Positions 1-8,644 of a stretch of 64,000 nucleotides of DNA are shown piece by piece. The position numbers and the translations under genes were made by a program. Positions within the stretch are counted from its first letter, which is position 1. Each line of letters starts with the position of its first letter. The stretch is taken from the NCBI GenBank assembly GCA_001767455.1, contig MELC01000030.1:46461-110460 (forward strand), written 5' to 3'. The DNA is from Acidobacteria bacterium RIFCSPLOWO2_12_FULL_66_21. GTDB taxonomy: Bacteria > Acidobacteriota > Vicinamibacteria > Vicinamibacterales > 2-12-FULL-66-21. The notes beneath the pieces are model-generated. The model saw only the letters and a list, made by a program, of their open reading frames with translations, made no database searches and had not been told where the DNA came from.

Positions 1-200
1 GGCATGTGGTCGACGAGCTCCGTCGTGATCCGCGCGTCAGAGAGGTATTCCTTGATCTTCGCGGTATACGCCTCGTCGATCTTCTGTTTCGGCGGCTGTG
101 GACGAGATTGCGCCGAGGACCGCATTTCCGCGGCGGCGACCACGGTCAGCGTGATGGCGAGCGCGGAGCGGAACAAGGGACGTCGCAGCGAGCGGCTCAT
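1..200 (-). CDS. N-terminal fragment of an exported protein, probable M14 zinc carboxypeptidase (cut by window edge)
   Basis: The first 66 residues are present and the rest lies outside the window. The ATG is preceded by a strong AGGAGG (205-210, complement). The protein opens with MSRSLRRPLFRSALAI and a hydrophobic stretch to about residue 24, a signal peptide, followed by a linker and the segment KIKEYLSDARITTELVDHM. That segment resembles, from memory, the mature start of large acidobacterial M14-family peptidases. The catalytic zinc site is not visible, so the family call is inference. A TATAAC hexamer on the same strand at 232-237 could be its -10 element. Confidence 0.6.
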   Translation of the reverse strand, partial: MSRSLRRPLFRSALAITLTVVAAAEMRSSAQSRPQPPKQKIDEAYTAKIKEYLSDARITTELVDHM

Positions 201-395
201 ACATCCTCCTGAAGCTGTGGCGAGACGTCGCGTTATAACACATCTACAGAAGATCCGTCCGAGCGAACTGCTCATCGGAGCGGCCGCGTTGCTGCCAGCG
301 GCGCTGAAGGTCGGAAAGGACATCCGAGACAAGGTCGCGGACGACTCGAGAAGCGCTGCCTGAGCAAGCGCCCTGCGGTCCGCCGCCGGATCCGT

Positions 396-947
396 CTACT
401 TCTTGATCGGGCGCCCGGGCGGTGTCGGCTGCCACGCGTCGGGCCGCAGGCTGCCTCCCCAATACACCGGCGGTGCGGGCCTGTGCTCCGGCACGCGGCG
501 ATCGACAGTGGGCGTCGTCCTGCGGTCGTCGACGTCTCGATCGCGATCGACATGACGCCGCACGACAGGGACGTACACGGGAACGGCGACCGGAACCACC
601 ACCTCGCGCACTTCGGGCGCGTCGTGGTGATCGATGACGATCACCTGAGGCTCGGGCGCAGCCTGCGGTTCGACCGGAGGCGCGGCCGGCTGCTCCACCG
701 GCGGGGGCGTTCGTCCGCTCCGGACGATCGCGACGATGACACGCTCGCTGACTCCCGCTTCCTTCAGGGATTTCAGCGTTGCCGTGTCAATATTGAAGAC
801 GGACCGATCCACCTCGATGAGCGCCAGCAGCACGTCGTCGCCAAGCCCGGCACGCGAGAGTTCGACAATGTCGCGGATCGTGAGGGCGTCCGCGCGGGCG
901 GGCGTGAGGGGAAGCAGGACGAGGAGCAGAAGGATCAAGCGGCGCAT
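396..947 (-). CDS. small exported protein of unknown function with proline-rich tail
   Basis: A 183-residue protein. I start it at MRRLILLLLVLLPLTPARA because this is a clear signal peptide; an in-frame extension upstream has no such signal. Residues about 22-75 (TIRDIVELSRAGLGDDVLLA and following) form a compact helical segment of a kind common in acidobacterial exported proteins, probably involved in protein contacts. The rest is rich in Pro, Val, Arg and Asp and looks disordered. No catalytic motif is visible. It lies alone between the M14 fragment and a divergently read envelope protein. The function is unknown. Confidence 0.6.
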   Translation of the reverse strand: MRRLILLLLVLLPLTPARADALTIRDIVELSRAGLGDDVLLALIEVDRSVFNIDTATLKSLKEAGVSERVIVAIVRSGRTPPPVEQPAAPPVEPQAAPEPQVIVIDHHDAPEVREVVVPVAVPVYVPVVRRHVDRDRDVDDRRTTPTVDRRVPEHRPAPPVYWGGSLRPDAWQPTPPGRPIKK

Positions 948-1197
948 CGGCGGCCTCCGCGTTCGCAATCGCCCTCCTGCAACGTCGGTGCCTGCGGCAC
1001 AGTTGGCAATCGCTGGGGCTTTGGGGGCGCGCCTCGGCCCGAGGTCCTGTCCTGAGGACAAGCAGTGTCACCGGGTGAGGCCCACGGCCGGACGTAAATC
1101 CCGGCAGGTTCGTGCTTTTTGGCCGGAACCCCCGGTAAGGCCATGCCGACAGCGGGGGTACGGCAATTGCTCGACAAGAGGTATTCAGGAGCTCGAC

Positions 1198-2232
1198 ATG
1201 CACTCGAAACTTTTCGCGGCCGGACTTCTTGTCGCTGGCTGCGTGACCGCGGCCGCAGGAGGCGCCTACCTCGCCGTCCGCCACAACGCCGGGCCGGGGC
1301 CCGCCGCGATTTCAGAGCCCGCACCAGCCACTGTCCCACCGGCCGCCGCCGCCCCATCTCCGGTTGCGGAAACCGAAGCGGAAGTGAGCACGCCATCCGC
1401 CGCCGAACCAGCGCCGGGGGCGGCCACGGCAACACCATCAGGACTCGACCGGGCGGAGACACGGGCCACGACCGCCGAAAAGGCGAACCTGCACGCGGCG
1501 TCGAAGGCCCTGCCGCGGACTGAACGCGCCCCGGCTGTCACACGCCAGGAGCCACGCAGTGCCGGGGTCGCGGCGCCACAGGCCGCGCCCGCGCCGGTTC
1601 CAGTCGCACACGTGCCGGACGCTGCCGCGCCGCCGGCGCCGCCCGTGGAAGCGGTGCCCGAGTCGACACGCGCGCCGGAGTCTGCGCCTGTCGCGACACC
1701 GCAGTTCGACGAAGTCGTGCTGCCCTCGTCGTCGGTCATCGGGCTGGAGGTGGAAACGCCGCTGTCGAGCGAGCGGTCGCGCGTCGAGGATCGTGTCGAC
1801 GCGCGTGTGACGCGCGACGTGTTGAGCGCCGGCCGCGTGGCGATCCCCGCGGGCTCCCGCGTCCTCGGGTCGGTGACGGTCGTCGAGCGTGGCGGAAAGT
1901 TGAGGGAACGGGCGCGGCTGGGCGTCAGGTTCCACACGCTCGTGCTGGCCGACGGCCACGAAGTGCCGCTGCGTTCGGAGACCATCTATCGCGAAGGCGA
2001 TTCGCCGAGGGGCGAAGGGACGCGCAAGATCGGCGGGGCGGCGATCGGCGGCGCGATCCTCGGCGGCATTCTCGGCGGCGGAAAGGGCGCGGCAATCGGC
2101 GGCGCGGCGGGTGCGGCGGGAGGCACCGCGGCCGTCATGGCCGGGGACCGCAACGCGGCGACGCTGCCTTCCGGGACGATCGTCACAGTGCGGCTCGCTG
2201 CGCCGGTCACGATCGAGATCGAACGAAAGTAG
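1198..2232 (+). CDS. envelope protein with Pro/Ala-rich linker and C-terminal glycine zipper
   Basis: A 344-residue protein starting MHSKLFAAGLLVAGCVTAAA, an N-terminal membrane anchor or lipoprotein-like signal. A CAGGAG sits about 10 bases ahead of the ATG. Residues about 25-170 are Ala/Pro/Glu-rich linker. Residues about 170-270 form a folded domain (VIGLEVETPLSSERSRVEDR, IPAGSRVLGSVTVVE) resembling the beta-rich domain of TrbI/VirB10-like envelope proteins. A glycine zipper (GGAAIGGAILGGILGGGKGA) follows and then a last beta segment ending TVRLAAPVTIEIE. Nothing of a conjugation system is nearby. A role in envelope structure is inference. Confidence 0.65.
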   Translation: MHSKLFAAGLLVAGCVTAAAGGAYLAVRHNAGPGPAAISEPAPATVPPAAAAPSPVAETEAEVSTPSAAEPAPGAATATPSGLDRAETRATTAEKANLHAASKALPRTERAPAVTRQEPRSAGVAAPQAAPAPVPVAHVPDAAAPPAPPVEAVPESTRAPESAPVATPQFDEVVLPSSSVIGLEVETPLSSERSRVEDRVDARVTRDVLSAGRVAIPAGSRVLGSVTVVERGGKLRERARLGVRFHTLVLADGHEVPLRSETIYREGDSPRGEGTRKIGGAAIGGAILGGILGGGKGAAIGGAAGAAGGTAAVMAGDRNAATLPSGTIVTVRLAAPVTIEIERK

Positions 2233-2280
2233 CGGGCCGGTGATTTGACCGGTGGCTCGTGCTCGCCGAGAATCGGGGGC

Positions 2281-3732
2281 ATGACACCCGCAGAATCACC
2301 GCGGACCGGCGACATGGATCCGGACACGTTCCGGCGCGAGGCGCACCGCCTCGCAGACTGGATCGCGGATTACCTCGCCGGATCCCGGAAGTACCCGGTG
2401 CTCTCGCGCGTGCGCCCGGGCGACATCGCCCACGCGCTTCCCACCGCGCCTCCCGCAGCAGGCGAATCCTTCGACGCGATCTTCGCTGATTTCGAGCGCG
2501 TCCTGCTCCCCGGAATCACGCACTGGAATCACCCCGGGTTCTTCGCGTATTTCGCGATCACCGGCAGCGGTCCCGGCGTGCTGGGCGAATTCCTGTCGGC
2601 GGCGTTGAACGTGCAGGCGATGTTGTGGCGGACATCCCCGGCGGCCACGGAGCTGGAAGAGGTCGTGCTGTCGTGGCTCCGCCAGCTCATTGGGCTGCCG
2701 CCGGCATTCGAAGGGGTCATCTACGACACGGCGTCGATGTCGACCCTGCACGCGCTGGCCGCCGCGCGGGAAGTGGCGGTGCCAGCGGTCCGCGCGAAAG
2801 GGCTCGCGGGGCGCGCCGGCGTGCCACGGCTTCGCGTGTATTGTTCCGATCAGACGCACTCCTCAATCGACAAGGCGGTGCTGCTCCTCGGTCTCGGCCA
2901 GGAATCGCTGCGCAAGATCCCGAGCGACGACGAGTTCAGGATGCGCGTTGACGCCCTGGCGTCCGCGATCCGCGAGGATCGAGCCGACGGATGGCTGCCG
3001 ATCGCCGCCGTCGCGACGGTCGGCACCACGTCGTCGACGAGCGTCGATCCCGTCGCGGAGATCGGCGAGATCTGCCGGCGTGAGTCCATGTGGCTCCACG
3101 TCGATGCCGCCTACGCCGGGGTGGCGGCGATGGTCCCGGGGTATGAGGCGATCCTGCGCGGAGCGGAACAGGCTGACTCGCTCGTCGTCAACCCGCACAA
3201 GTGGCTGTTCACGCCCTTCGATCTGAGCGCGTTCTATTGCCGCCGGATGGACGCCGTGCGGTCGGCGTTCTCGTTGACCCCCGAGTATTTGAAGACGGTC
3301 GAGGCCGCGCCGGTGCGCAATTTGATGGATACCGGCATCCAGCTCGGTCGCCGCTTCCGCGCGTTGAAGCTCTGGATGGTGATGCGTCACTTCGGCGTGG
3401 ACGGCCTGCGCGCGCGGCTCGGCGAACACATGCGGCTGGCGCGGCTGTTTGCCTCCTGGGTGGACGAAAGCGAGGAATTCGAGAGGCTCGCGCCGGTGCC
3501 GTTCAGCGTCGTCTGTTTTCGCGCGGTCCGGAAGGGACTCGATGAAGCGGCAATCGAGCGGCTCAACGAGCGCCTGCTCGAGACGGTGAACCAGGACGGT
3601 GAGATTTTCATCTCGCACACGAAGCTGCACGGGCGGTTCGCGTTGCGCCTTGCGATTGGAAACCTCCACACGACCGACGCTGACGTCGCCCGCGCGTGGG
3701 AACTGCTGCAGGCGCGCGCGCGGCGATTCTAG
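2281..3732 (+). CDS. PLP-dependent decarboxylase, aromatic-L-amino-acid decarboxylase family
   Basis: A 483-residue group II PLP decarboxylase, the usual length for this family. It removes the carboxyl group from an aromatic L-amino acid (tryptophan, tyrosine or phenylalanine type) in the cytoplasm. Visible motifs: FRREAHRLADWIADYLAG at the N-terminus, NHPGFFAYFAITGSGPGVLG for the substrate loop, HVDAAYAG with the Asp that contacts the pyridine nitrogen, and NPHKWLFTPFD with the Lys that binds PLP. I used the ATG at 2281, which has a G-rich stretch before it. ATG 2314 (MDPDTFRREAH) is a plausible shorter start. The exact substrate cannot be read from sequence. Confidence 0.92.
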   Translation: MTPAESPRTGDMDPDTFRREAHRLADWIADYLAGSRKYPVLSRVRPGDIAHALPTAPPAAGESFDAIFADFERVLLPGITHWNHPGFFAYFAITGSGPGVLGEFLSAALNVQAMLWRTSPAATELEEVVLSWLRQLIGLPPAFEGVIYDTASMSTLHALAAAREVAVPAVRAKGLAGRAGVPRLRVYCSDQTHSSIDKAVLLLGLGQESLRKIPSDDEFRMRVDALASAIREDRADGWLPIAAVATVGTTSSTSVDPVAEIGEICRRESMWLHVDAAYAGVAAMVPGYEAILRGAEQADSLVVNPHKWLFTPFDLSAFYCRRMDAVRSAFSLTPEYLKTVEAAPVRNLMDTGIQLGRRFRALKLWMVMRHFGVDGLRARLGEHMRLARLFASWVDESEEFERLAPVPFSVVCFRAVRKGLDEAAIERLNERLLETVNQDGEIFISHTKLHGRFALRLAIGNLHTTDADVARAWELLQARARRF

Positions 3733-3773
3733 GGGCATGTCGATTGCAGCAGCCGCAGACGGGAGGACGGAAG

Positions 3774-4364
3774 ATGGCGTTACGAAAGTTGCTGGCGGCC
3801 GCGTTTCTTGTCGAGGCGGTCACGGCGTTCACACCCCCGCGCGCGTCGGCCGACTGGCTGTTCACGCCCTTCCTCGGCCAGACCTTCAGCGGGACCGCGG
3901 ACGTCGGCAGCGGATCAACGGACCAGTTCGACCGCAAGCTGAGCTACGGCGTGTCGCTGATGTCAGGCGGCGTGTTCGGCATCGAGCTCGACTTCAGCTA
4001 CGCGCCGAACTTCTACGGCACGTCGACCGGCGGCTCGAATCTCATAGGCGACGGCAACGTCACGACGTTCATGGCGAACATCGTGGTGGGCGCGCCGCTC
4101 GGCCGCGTGCGGCCGTACGCGTCGGGGGGCGTCGGGCTGATGAAGTCGAAGGTCGACAGCGCGAGCCAGTTCTTCACCGACGTCAGCCGCAACGACTTCG
4201 GCTATGACGCGGGCGGCGGGATTATCGGATTCGTCAGCCACAACGTCGGCGTGCGGGGAGACCTGCGGTACTTCCGGTCGCTGCGGAATACCAGCGGCGT
4301 CGAATTCGAGCTGGGCACGCTCAAGTACTGGCGGGGCACGCTAGGGCTGACGCTGCGCTTCTGA
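3774..4364 (+). CDS. outer-membrane beta-barrel protein, OmpA-like 8-strand type
   Basis: A 196-residue protein with signal peptide MALRKLLAAAFLVEAVTAFT and cleavage near RASA-DW. GGGAGGACGG lies 5-12 bases before the ATG. The mature part has alternating hydrophobic and polar residues with many Gly and aromatic residues (DWLFTPFLGQTFSG, GVFGIELDFSYAPNFYGTST, NVGVRGDLRYFRSL). It ends TLGLTLRF, the terminal Phe typical of barrels handled by BamA. The size fits an eight-strand barrel. It reads out of the decarboxylase 41 bases downstream of its stop. The specific function is unknown. Confidence 0.75.
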   Translation: MALRKLLAAAFLVEAVTAFTPPRASADWLFTPFLGQTFSGTADVGSGSTDQFDRKLSYGVSLMSGGVFGIELDFSYAPNFYGTSTGGSNLIGDGNVTTFMANIVVGAPLGRVRPYASGGVGLMKSKVDSASQFFTDVSRNDFGYDAGGGIIGFVSHNVGVRGDLRYFRSLRNTSGVEFELGTLKYWRGTLGLTLRF

Positions 4365-4417
4365 TCCAGCGCAAAACCGTCCCCCCAGGCCACTGAGCCG
4401 CAGACAGTTGCGAAATC

Positions 4418-4447
4418 GGGGTCAGGCCCCCCGTGGGGTCTGACCCC
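4418..4447. repeat. GGGGTCAG/CTGACCCC palindrome at the 3' end of argH
   Basis: Two inverted arms, GGGGTCAG and CTGACCCC, enclose a C/G run. The element overlaps the last codons of argH and supplies its tail residues (GGQTPRGA) and its stop codon. It may fold in RNA as a hairpin at the argH end. No long T run follows in either direction, so a terminator role is uncertain. Confidence 0.6.
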
Positions 4448-5828
4448 CTCGCAGCCATTGACGCAGGTCGGCGAGCGCGGCCGCCACGGCGTCGGGGTGC
4501 GTGGACTGGGGCGTGCGCTTGCGGGCGACGGAGGCGGCCGGGGTAATCGCGTCGCGCACGCCGGCATCGAACAGCATCGAATGCGCCCGCCATTCGTCGA
4601 GCGTCAGGCTCTCGAACGTACGGCGCTCGGCAATCAGCCGTCGCACAATCGCGCCCACAGTCTCGTGCGCCTGGCGGAAGGGAACCCCTTTCGCGACCAG
4701 GTAATCCGCGACGTCGGTTGCGAGCAAGAGTCCCGACGCCGCGGCGCCGGCCACATCGCGGTTGATTGAGATGCCCGCGAGCACGGCGCCCGCGGCGTGA
4801 AGACACGCATGCAGCGTCTCCTCGGCCTCGAACATCGCTTCCTTGTCTTCCTGCAGGTCCTTGCTGTAGCCGATCGGCAGCCCCTTCATCGTCGCCAGCC
4901 AGCCGGCCAGCCGGCCAATCACGCGGCCCGCCTTGCCTCGCACCAGCTCCAGCGGATCGGGGTTCTTCTTCTGCGGCATCAGGCTGCTGCCGGTCGCCGC
5001 GGCATCGGCCAGCTCGAAGAATCCGAACTCCTCCGACGTAAACAGGATCAGATCCTCCGCCATCCGGCTCAGATGCACCATCGTCAGCGCGGCCGCATGG
5101 AGCAACGAGGACACGAAATCCCGATCGCCCGTGGCATCGATGCTGTTCACGACGACACGGGAGAAGCCGAGCCGCGTGGCGAGCGCGTGAACGTCGACCG
5201 CGTAGCTCGTGCCCGCGATCGCGCCGGAGCCGAGCGGCAGCTCGTCGATTTCGTCGAGCACGCCCGCGAACCGCCGGTGATCGCGGCGCAGGGCCGCCGC
5301 GTGCGCCAGGAAGAAATGCGCCGCAAGCACCGGCTGGGCGCGGCGCATGTGCGTGTAGGAGGGCATCAGGCTGTCCGAGGCGTCCTGCGCTCGATCCGCG
5401 AGGATGCCGGTCAGTGCGACGATCGCGCGCTGCAGCTCCGGGATCCGGCGCTTGAGGTACAGGCGCATGTCGACCGCGACCTGCTCGTTGCGAGACCGGC
5501 CGGTGTGGAGGCGCCGGCCCGGCTCGCCGATGCGCGCGACCAGCTCGCGCTCCACAAATGAGTGGACGTCTTCGTCGCCGCGCGCCGCCTCCGTCAGGAA
5601 GAAAGCGGGATCGGACCGGCCGCGCGCGAGCATCTCGCCGAGCGCGACCCTGATCAGTCCGGCGTCGGCTGATCCGAGGACGCCGGCGCGCTCGAGCGCC
5701 TCGGCCCACGCCAGGCTGCCCGCCACGTCGTCTTCGAACAAGCGGCGATCGAAGGTGAACGAGGCGCCGAACTCGACGAGCGCCGCGTCAGGATCGCCGG
5801 CAAAGCGGCCGGACCATAAGTGCGCCAT
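4422..5828 (-). CDS. argH: argininosuccinate lyase
   Basis: A 468-residue cytoplasmic enzyme that splits argininosuccinate into arginine and fumarate, the last step of arginine synthesis. It starts MAHLWSGRFAG. The fumarase/ASL signature GSSLMPQKKNPDPLELVRGK is intact, as are TGRSRNEQVA and SYTHMRRAQPV. The ATG shares one base with the argG stop (TGATG), so the two are translationally coupled. An upstream TTG at 5831 is less likely. The C-terminal tail RGGQTPRGA is encoded by a GGGGTCAGACCCC-type palindrome rather than by conserved ASL sequence. It is the last gene of argR-argG-argH. Confidence 0.97.
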   Translation of the reverse strand: MAHLWSGRFAGDPDAALVEFGASFTFDRRLFEDDVAGSLAWAEALERAGVLGSADAGLIRVALGEMLARGRSDPAFFLTEAARGDEDVHSFVERELVARIGEPGRRLHTGRSRNEQVAVDMRLYLKRRIPELQRAIVALTGILADRAQDASDSLMPSYTHMRRAQPVLAAHFFLAHAAALRRDHRRFAGVLDEIDELPLGSGAIAGTSYAVDVHALATRLGFSRVVVNSIDATGDRDFVSSLLHAAALTMVHLSRMAEDLILFTSEEFGFFELADAAATGSSLMPQKKNPDPLELVRGKAGRVIGRLAGWLATMKGLPIGYSKDLQEDKEAMFEAEETLHACLHAAGAVLAGISINRDVAGAAASGLLLATDVADYLVAKGVPFRQAHETVGAIVRRLIAERRTFESLTLDEWRAHSMLFDAGVRDAITPAASVARKRTPQSTHPDAVAAALADLRQWLRGGQTPRGA

Positions 5829-7039
5829 CAATTCCTCACGGCGTCCGGCCCTGCCGGCGCCTTGCGTGCCGCGGTCTCGATCGGCAGCCCCCAGATCTTA
5901 ATGAATCCTTCGGCGGCCGTGCGGTCGAACCGATCGCCCGCCTCGTAGGTCGCGAGGTCCGGTTCGTAGAGCGAAAACGGCGACTTGCGGCCCACGACGT
6001 GGCAATTCCCCTTGAAGAGCTTGAGACGGACCGACCCGGTGACACGCGGTTGGATTGTGCCCGCGAATGCGTCGATCGCCTCGCGTGTCGGCGAGAACCA
6101 CAGGCCGTTGTAGACGAGATCCGCGTACGTGCGGGCCAGGTCATGGGTGAGCCGCTCGAGATCGCGCGGGAGGACCAGCTTCTCCAGTTCGCGGTGCGCC
6201 GCATGGAGGACGACCGCGGCGGGAGCCTCGTAGATTTCGCGCGACTTGATGCCGACGAGACGATTCTCCACCATGTCGATCCGGCCGACGCCGTGCGCAC
6301 CGGCAATCGTGTCGAGGCTCTCGATCAACTCGAGAACGGGCATGTCGATGCCGTTCGCGCCGGTCGGGATCCCGCCGTCGAACGCGATTTCGAGATACGC
6401 GGGCTCGTCCGGGCAATCCCGCGGCGCGCGTGTCAACGTGAACACGTCGTCAGGCGGCTCGACCCACGCGTCCTCGAGGACGCCGCACTCGACGCTGCGC
6501 CCCCAGAGATTCGCGTCGGTGCTGTAGGGCAGGGCGAGGGCCACCGGCGCCTGGATGGCCCGGGCGCGCGCGTACTCGATGGTTTGCGCGTGGGTCATGT
6601 CCCAGATTCGCGCCGGGGCAATCACCCGGATCGACTGGTCCAGCGCGCGCGCCGAGACGTCCAGACGGACCTGGTCGTTGCCCTTGCCGCGGCACCCGTG
6701 CGCGATGGCATCCGCCCCTTCCATGCGCGCGATCTCGACGAGCCGCCGGGCGATGAGCGGGCGGGCGAGCGCGGTCGCCATGGGGTAGCGATCCTCATAC
6801 AACGCGCCCGCCGCCAGCGCCGGCAGGATGTAGCCGCGCACGAACTCTTCGCGCGCGTCGATCACGTGCGCGCGCACCGCCCCGATCGCGAGTGCCCGCT
6901 CGCGCACGTCCGCCAGCTCCCGCCCCTGGCCCAGATCCAGCGTGACGGCAATTACTTCCGCCCCGTAGGTCTCGGCCAGCCAGCGGATCGCCACAGAAGT
7001 GTCGAGCCCGCCCGAATACGCGAGGACGATCCGTTGCAT
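5828..7039 (-). CDS. argG: argininosuccinate synthase
   Basis: A 403-residue enzyme that joins citrulline and aspartate using ATP. The start MQRIVLAYSGGLDTSVAIRW puts the ATP-pyrophosphatase loop SGGLDTS at residues 8-14, as in the family. A GTG at 7090 inside the end of argR would add 17 residues lacking conservation, so I rejected it. GADAIAHGCRGKGNDQVR and the citrulline/aspartate-binding region are present. It lies 35 bases downstream of argR with a GTCCGG/CCGGAC hairpin in the gap, and overlaps argH by one base. It is probably repressed by ArgR through the shared upstream region. Confidence 0.97.
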   Translation of the reverse strand: MQRIVLAYSGGLDTSVAIRWLAETYGAEVIAVTLDLGQGRELADVRERALAIGAVRAHVIDAREEFVRGYILPALAAGALYEDRYPMATALARPLIARRLVEIARMEGADAIAHGCRGKGNDQVRLDVSARALDQSIRVIAPARIWDMTHAQTIEYARARAIQAPVALALPYSTDANLWGRSVECGVLEDAWVEPPDDVFTLTRAPRDCPDEPAYLEIAFDGGIPTGANGIDMPVLELIESLDTIAGAHGVGRIDMVENRLVGIKSREIYEAPAAVVLHAAHRELEKLVLPRDLERLTHDLARTYADLVYNGLWFSPTREAIDAFAGTIQPRVTGSVRLKLFKGNCHVVGRKSPFSLYEPDLATYEAGDRFDRTAAEGFIKIWGLPIETAARKAPAGPDAVRN

Positions 7040-7055
7040 CTCTGGTGTGACTCCG

Positions 7056-7073
7056 GTCCGGCCAAGACCGGAC
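7056..7073 (-). other. small hairpin in the argR-argG gap
   Basis: Six-base arms GTCCGG and CCGGAC surround a six-base TCTTGG loop, between the argR stop and the argG start. In mRNA it would sit about 17 bases before the argG ATG, where it could affect ribosome loading or RNA stability. There is no T run, so it is not an intrinsic terminator. Confidence 0.4.
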
Positions 7074-7074
7074 G

Positions 7075-7530
7075 CTACGATTTCATCCACTCGTCAAGAC
7101 GCCGGCCGAGCGCGGCCGCGTGGGCGCTGCTGCGGCAGATGACGAGAATCGTGTCGTCGCCGGCAATCGTCCCCACGATCTCGCCCAACCGCGCGCGGTC
7201 CAGGGAGACCGCCAGCGGCTGGGCCATCCCGCTGTCCGTCTTCAACACGACCAGTTGCTCGACCCCGTCGTGCCGGCGCAGATAGTCGACCACGGCGGTC
7301 CTCGCCATCTCGCTCGGATCGCCGCCGGCGTCGAGCTCAGCCACGCCCGGCCGGCGGTACGCGCCGTCCAGGGGCCGCTTGATCAGCCCGAGGTCCCGGA
7401 TGTCCCTGGACAAGGTCGCCTGGGTGGCCTCAATCCCGCGCGCATGCAGCCGCTCGCGCAACTGCTCCTGGCTGGTGATGGCCTCGCGCTCGACGACATC
7501 GAGGATCACCCCTTGTCGATAACTCTTCAT
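7075..7530 (-). CDS. argR: arginine repressor
   Basis: A 151-residue regulator. Residues 1-70 form the winged-helix DNA-binding domain (QEQLRERLHARGIEATQATL, SRDIRDLGLIKR). The C-terminal half carries the arginine-binding and hexamer motif GTIAGDDTILVICR with the paired Asp residues. With arginine bound the hexamer represses ARG boxes. One such box, TTCATAATTATTCA, overlaps its own start codon, implying autoregulation. A TATAGT at 7552-7557 (complement) is a candidate -10, though the matching -35 is weak. It leads argR-argG-argH, divergent from argCBDAJF. Confidence 0.96.
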   Translation of the reverse strand: MKSYRQGVILDVVEREAITSQEQLRERLHARGIEATQATLSRDIRDLGLIKRPLDGAYRRPGVAELDAGGDPSEMARTAVVDYLRRHDGVEQLVVLKTDSGMAQPLAVSLDRARLGEIVGTIAGDDTILVICRSSAHAAALGRRLDEWMKS

Positions 7531-7539
7531 AATTATTCA
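7526..7539. promoter_or_regulatory. ARG-box-like operator over the argR start codon
   Basis: TTCATAATTATTCA (on the argR strand TGAATAATTATGAA) matches 12 of 14 positions of the enterobacterial ARG-box core TGAATwwwwATTCA. It includes the argR ATG. Its centre is 127 bases from the second box at argC, close to a whole number of helical turns, so looping by an ArgR hexamer is possible. The match was read by eye. Confidence 0.6.
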
Positions 7540-7611
7540 GCAGCAAGCGTAACTATACAGCATATGCATCGTAGCATCCAGCAGATTCAGCAACTTAGCT
7601 CTATATATTCA

Positions 7612-7640
7612 TTGACGAGAAAGTCATCATTCTGTATAAC
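7612..7640 (+). promoter_or_regulatory. sigma-70-type promoter of argC
   Basis: TTGACG (7612-7617) and TATAAC (7635-7640) are separated by exactly 17 bases in an AT-rich stretch that contrasts with the GC-rich surroundings. Transcription would start about 7646-7648, only about five bases before the argC ATG. No Shine-Dalgarno sequence is present, so a leaderless or nearly leaderless mRNA is likely. Confidence 0.65.
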
Positions 7641-7651
7641 TAGTCATTCTG

Positions 7652-8644
7652 ATGAATAGTTATTCTCGAATTAGCGTCGGGATTGCCGGGGCGACAGGAT
7701 ACGCGGGCCTGGAGCTGATGCGCCGCCTCGTTCGCCATCCCCACGCGGAGATCCGCCATGCGATGGCGTCGAGTGCCTCAGAGTCCAGGCGTCTGCCGGC
7801 GCTGGCGCGCATCTGGGACGCTCCAGTAGAGCCCCTCGACGCCGAGCGTCTTGCCGGAACCGACGCCGTCTTCCTGGCGCTCCCCGACGCCCTCGCGGCC
7901 GAGATCGCGCCCGCGCTCGCGGCGCGTGGCACCCGGGTCTTCGATCTATCGGGCGCGTTTCGTCTCCGGGATCGGGCGCTGCGGCAGCGCTGGTACCCCC
8001 ATTCGCCGTCCGACCTGGTCTCGGTTGCGTATGGGCTGACCGAACGGCGCCGCCTCGAGTTGACCGCCGCGAAGCTGATCGCGTGCCCCGGCTGCTACCC
8101 GACGGCTGCCGTGCTCGCGCTCCAGCCGCTCGTCGAAGCGTCGCTCCTCGAGCCGGGCGTCATCATCGACGCGAAGTCGGGGATCTCGGGTGCGGGCAAG
8201 ACCCCGACCGAGCGCACCCACTTCTCCGAATGCCACGGGAGCGTGGCCGCCTACGGCGTCTTCGCGCACCGTCACGCGGCGGAAATCGAGCAGGAGCTGG
8301 GGATGCCCGTGACGTTCGTCCCGCACCTGGTCCCGATCGATCGCGGCATCTTCGAGACGATTTACGCGAGGCTGCGCCCCGAAGCGGACGGCGCGGCGGT
8401 CGAGGCCGCGTTGACGCGCGCCTATTCGTCCTCGCCGTTCGTGCGGCTGACCGGCGCCGACCTGCCGGAGATCAAGCACGTGGTGCACACGAACTTCTGC
8501 GACATCGGCTGGCGCGTGGATCACCGCGGCGGGCAGCTCGTGATGGCGGTGTGCATCGACAACCTGGTCAAGGGAGCCGCCGGCCAGGCGATTCAGAATT
8601 TCAACGTCGCGTTCGGCTTCGACGAGACGACGGCATTGAATTGA
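7652..8644 (+). CDS. argC: N-acetyl-gamma-glutamyl-phosphate reductase
   Basis: A 330-residue NADPH-dependent enzyme converting N-acetylglutamyl phosphate to the semialdehyde. The nucleotide-binding motif GIAGATGYAGLELM lies at residues 10-23. The catalytic Cys is residue 148 in CPGCYPT. The semialdehyde-binding segment SGISGAGKTP is intact. It is first in argC-B-D-A-J-F, with a promoter 12 bases before the ATG and no ribosome-binding site. An ARG box covers the start codon. Its stop overlaps the argB start. Confidence 0.97.
   Translation: MNSYSRISVGIAGATGYAGLELMRRLVRHPHAEIRHAMASSASESRRLPALARIWDAPVEPLDAERLAGTDAVFLALPDALAAEIAPALAARGTRVFDLSGAFRLRDRALRQRWYPHSPSDLVSVAYGLTERRRLELTAAKLIACPGCYPTAAVLALQPLVEASLLEPGVIIDAKSGISGAGKTPTERTHFSECHGSVAAYGVFAHRHAAEIEQELGMPVTFVPHLVPIDRGIFETIYARLRPEADGAAVEAALTRAYSSSPFVRLTGADLPEIKHVVHTNFCDIGWRVDHRGGQLVMAVCIDNLVKGAAGQAIQNFNVAFGFDETTALN
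7653..7666. promoter_or_regulatory. ARG-box-like operator over the argC start codon
   Basis: TGAATAGTTATTCT matches the ARG-box core TGAATwwwwATTCA except for the final base and one G in the spacer. It overlaps the argC start codon and lies just downstream of the predicted transcription start, a position from which bound ArgR would block transcription. Half-site-like ATTC and GAAT elements also occur upstream at 7641-7657. Confidence 0.65.

Noticed and set aside
7040..7090. Upstream GTG start for argG
   Set aside because: It would add 17 unconserved residues before the family-typical start MQRIVLAYSGG.
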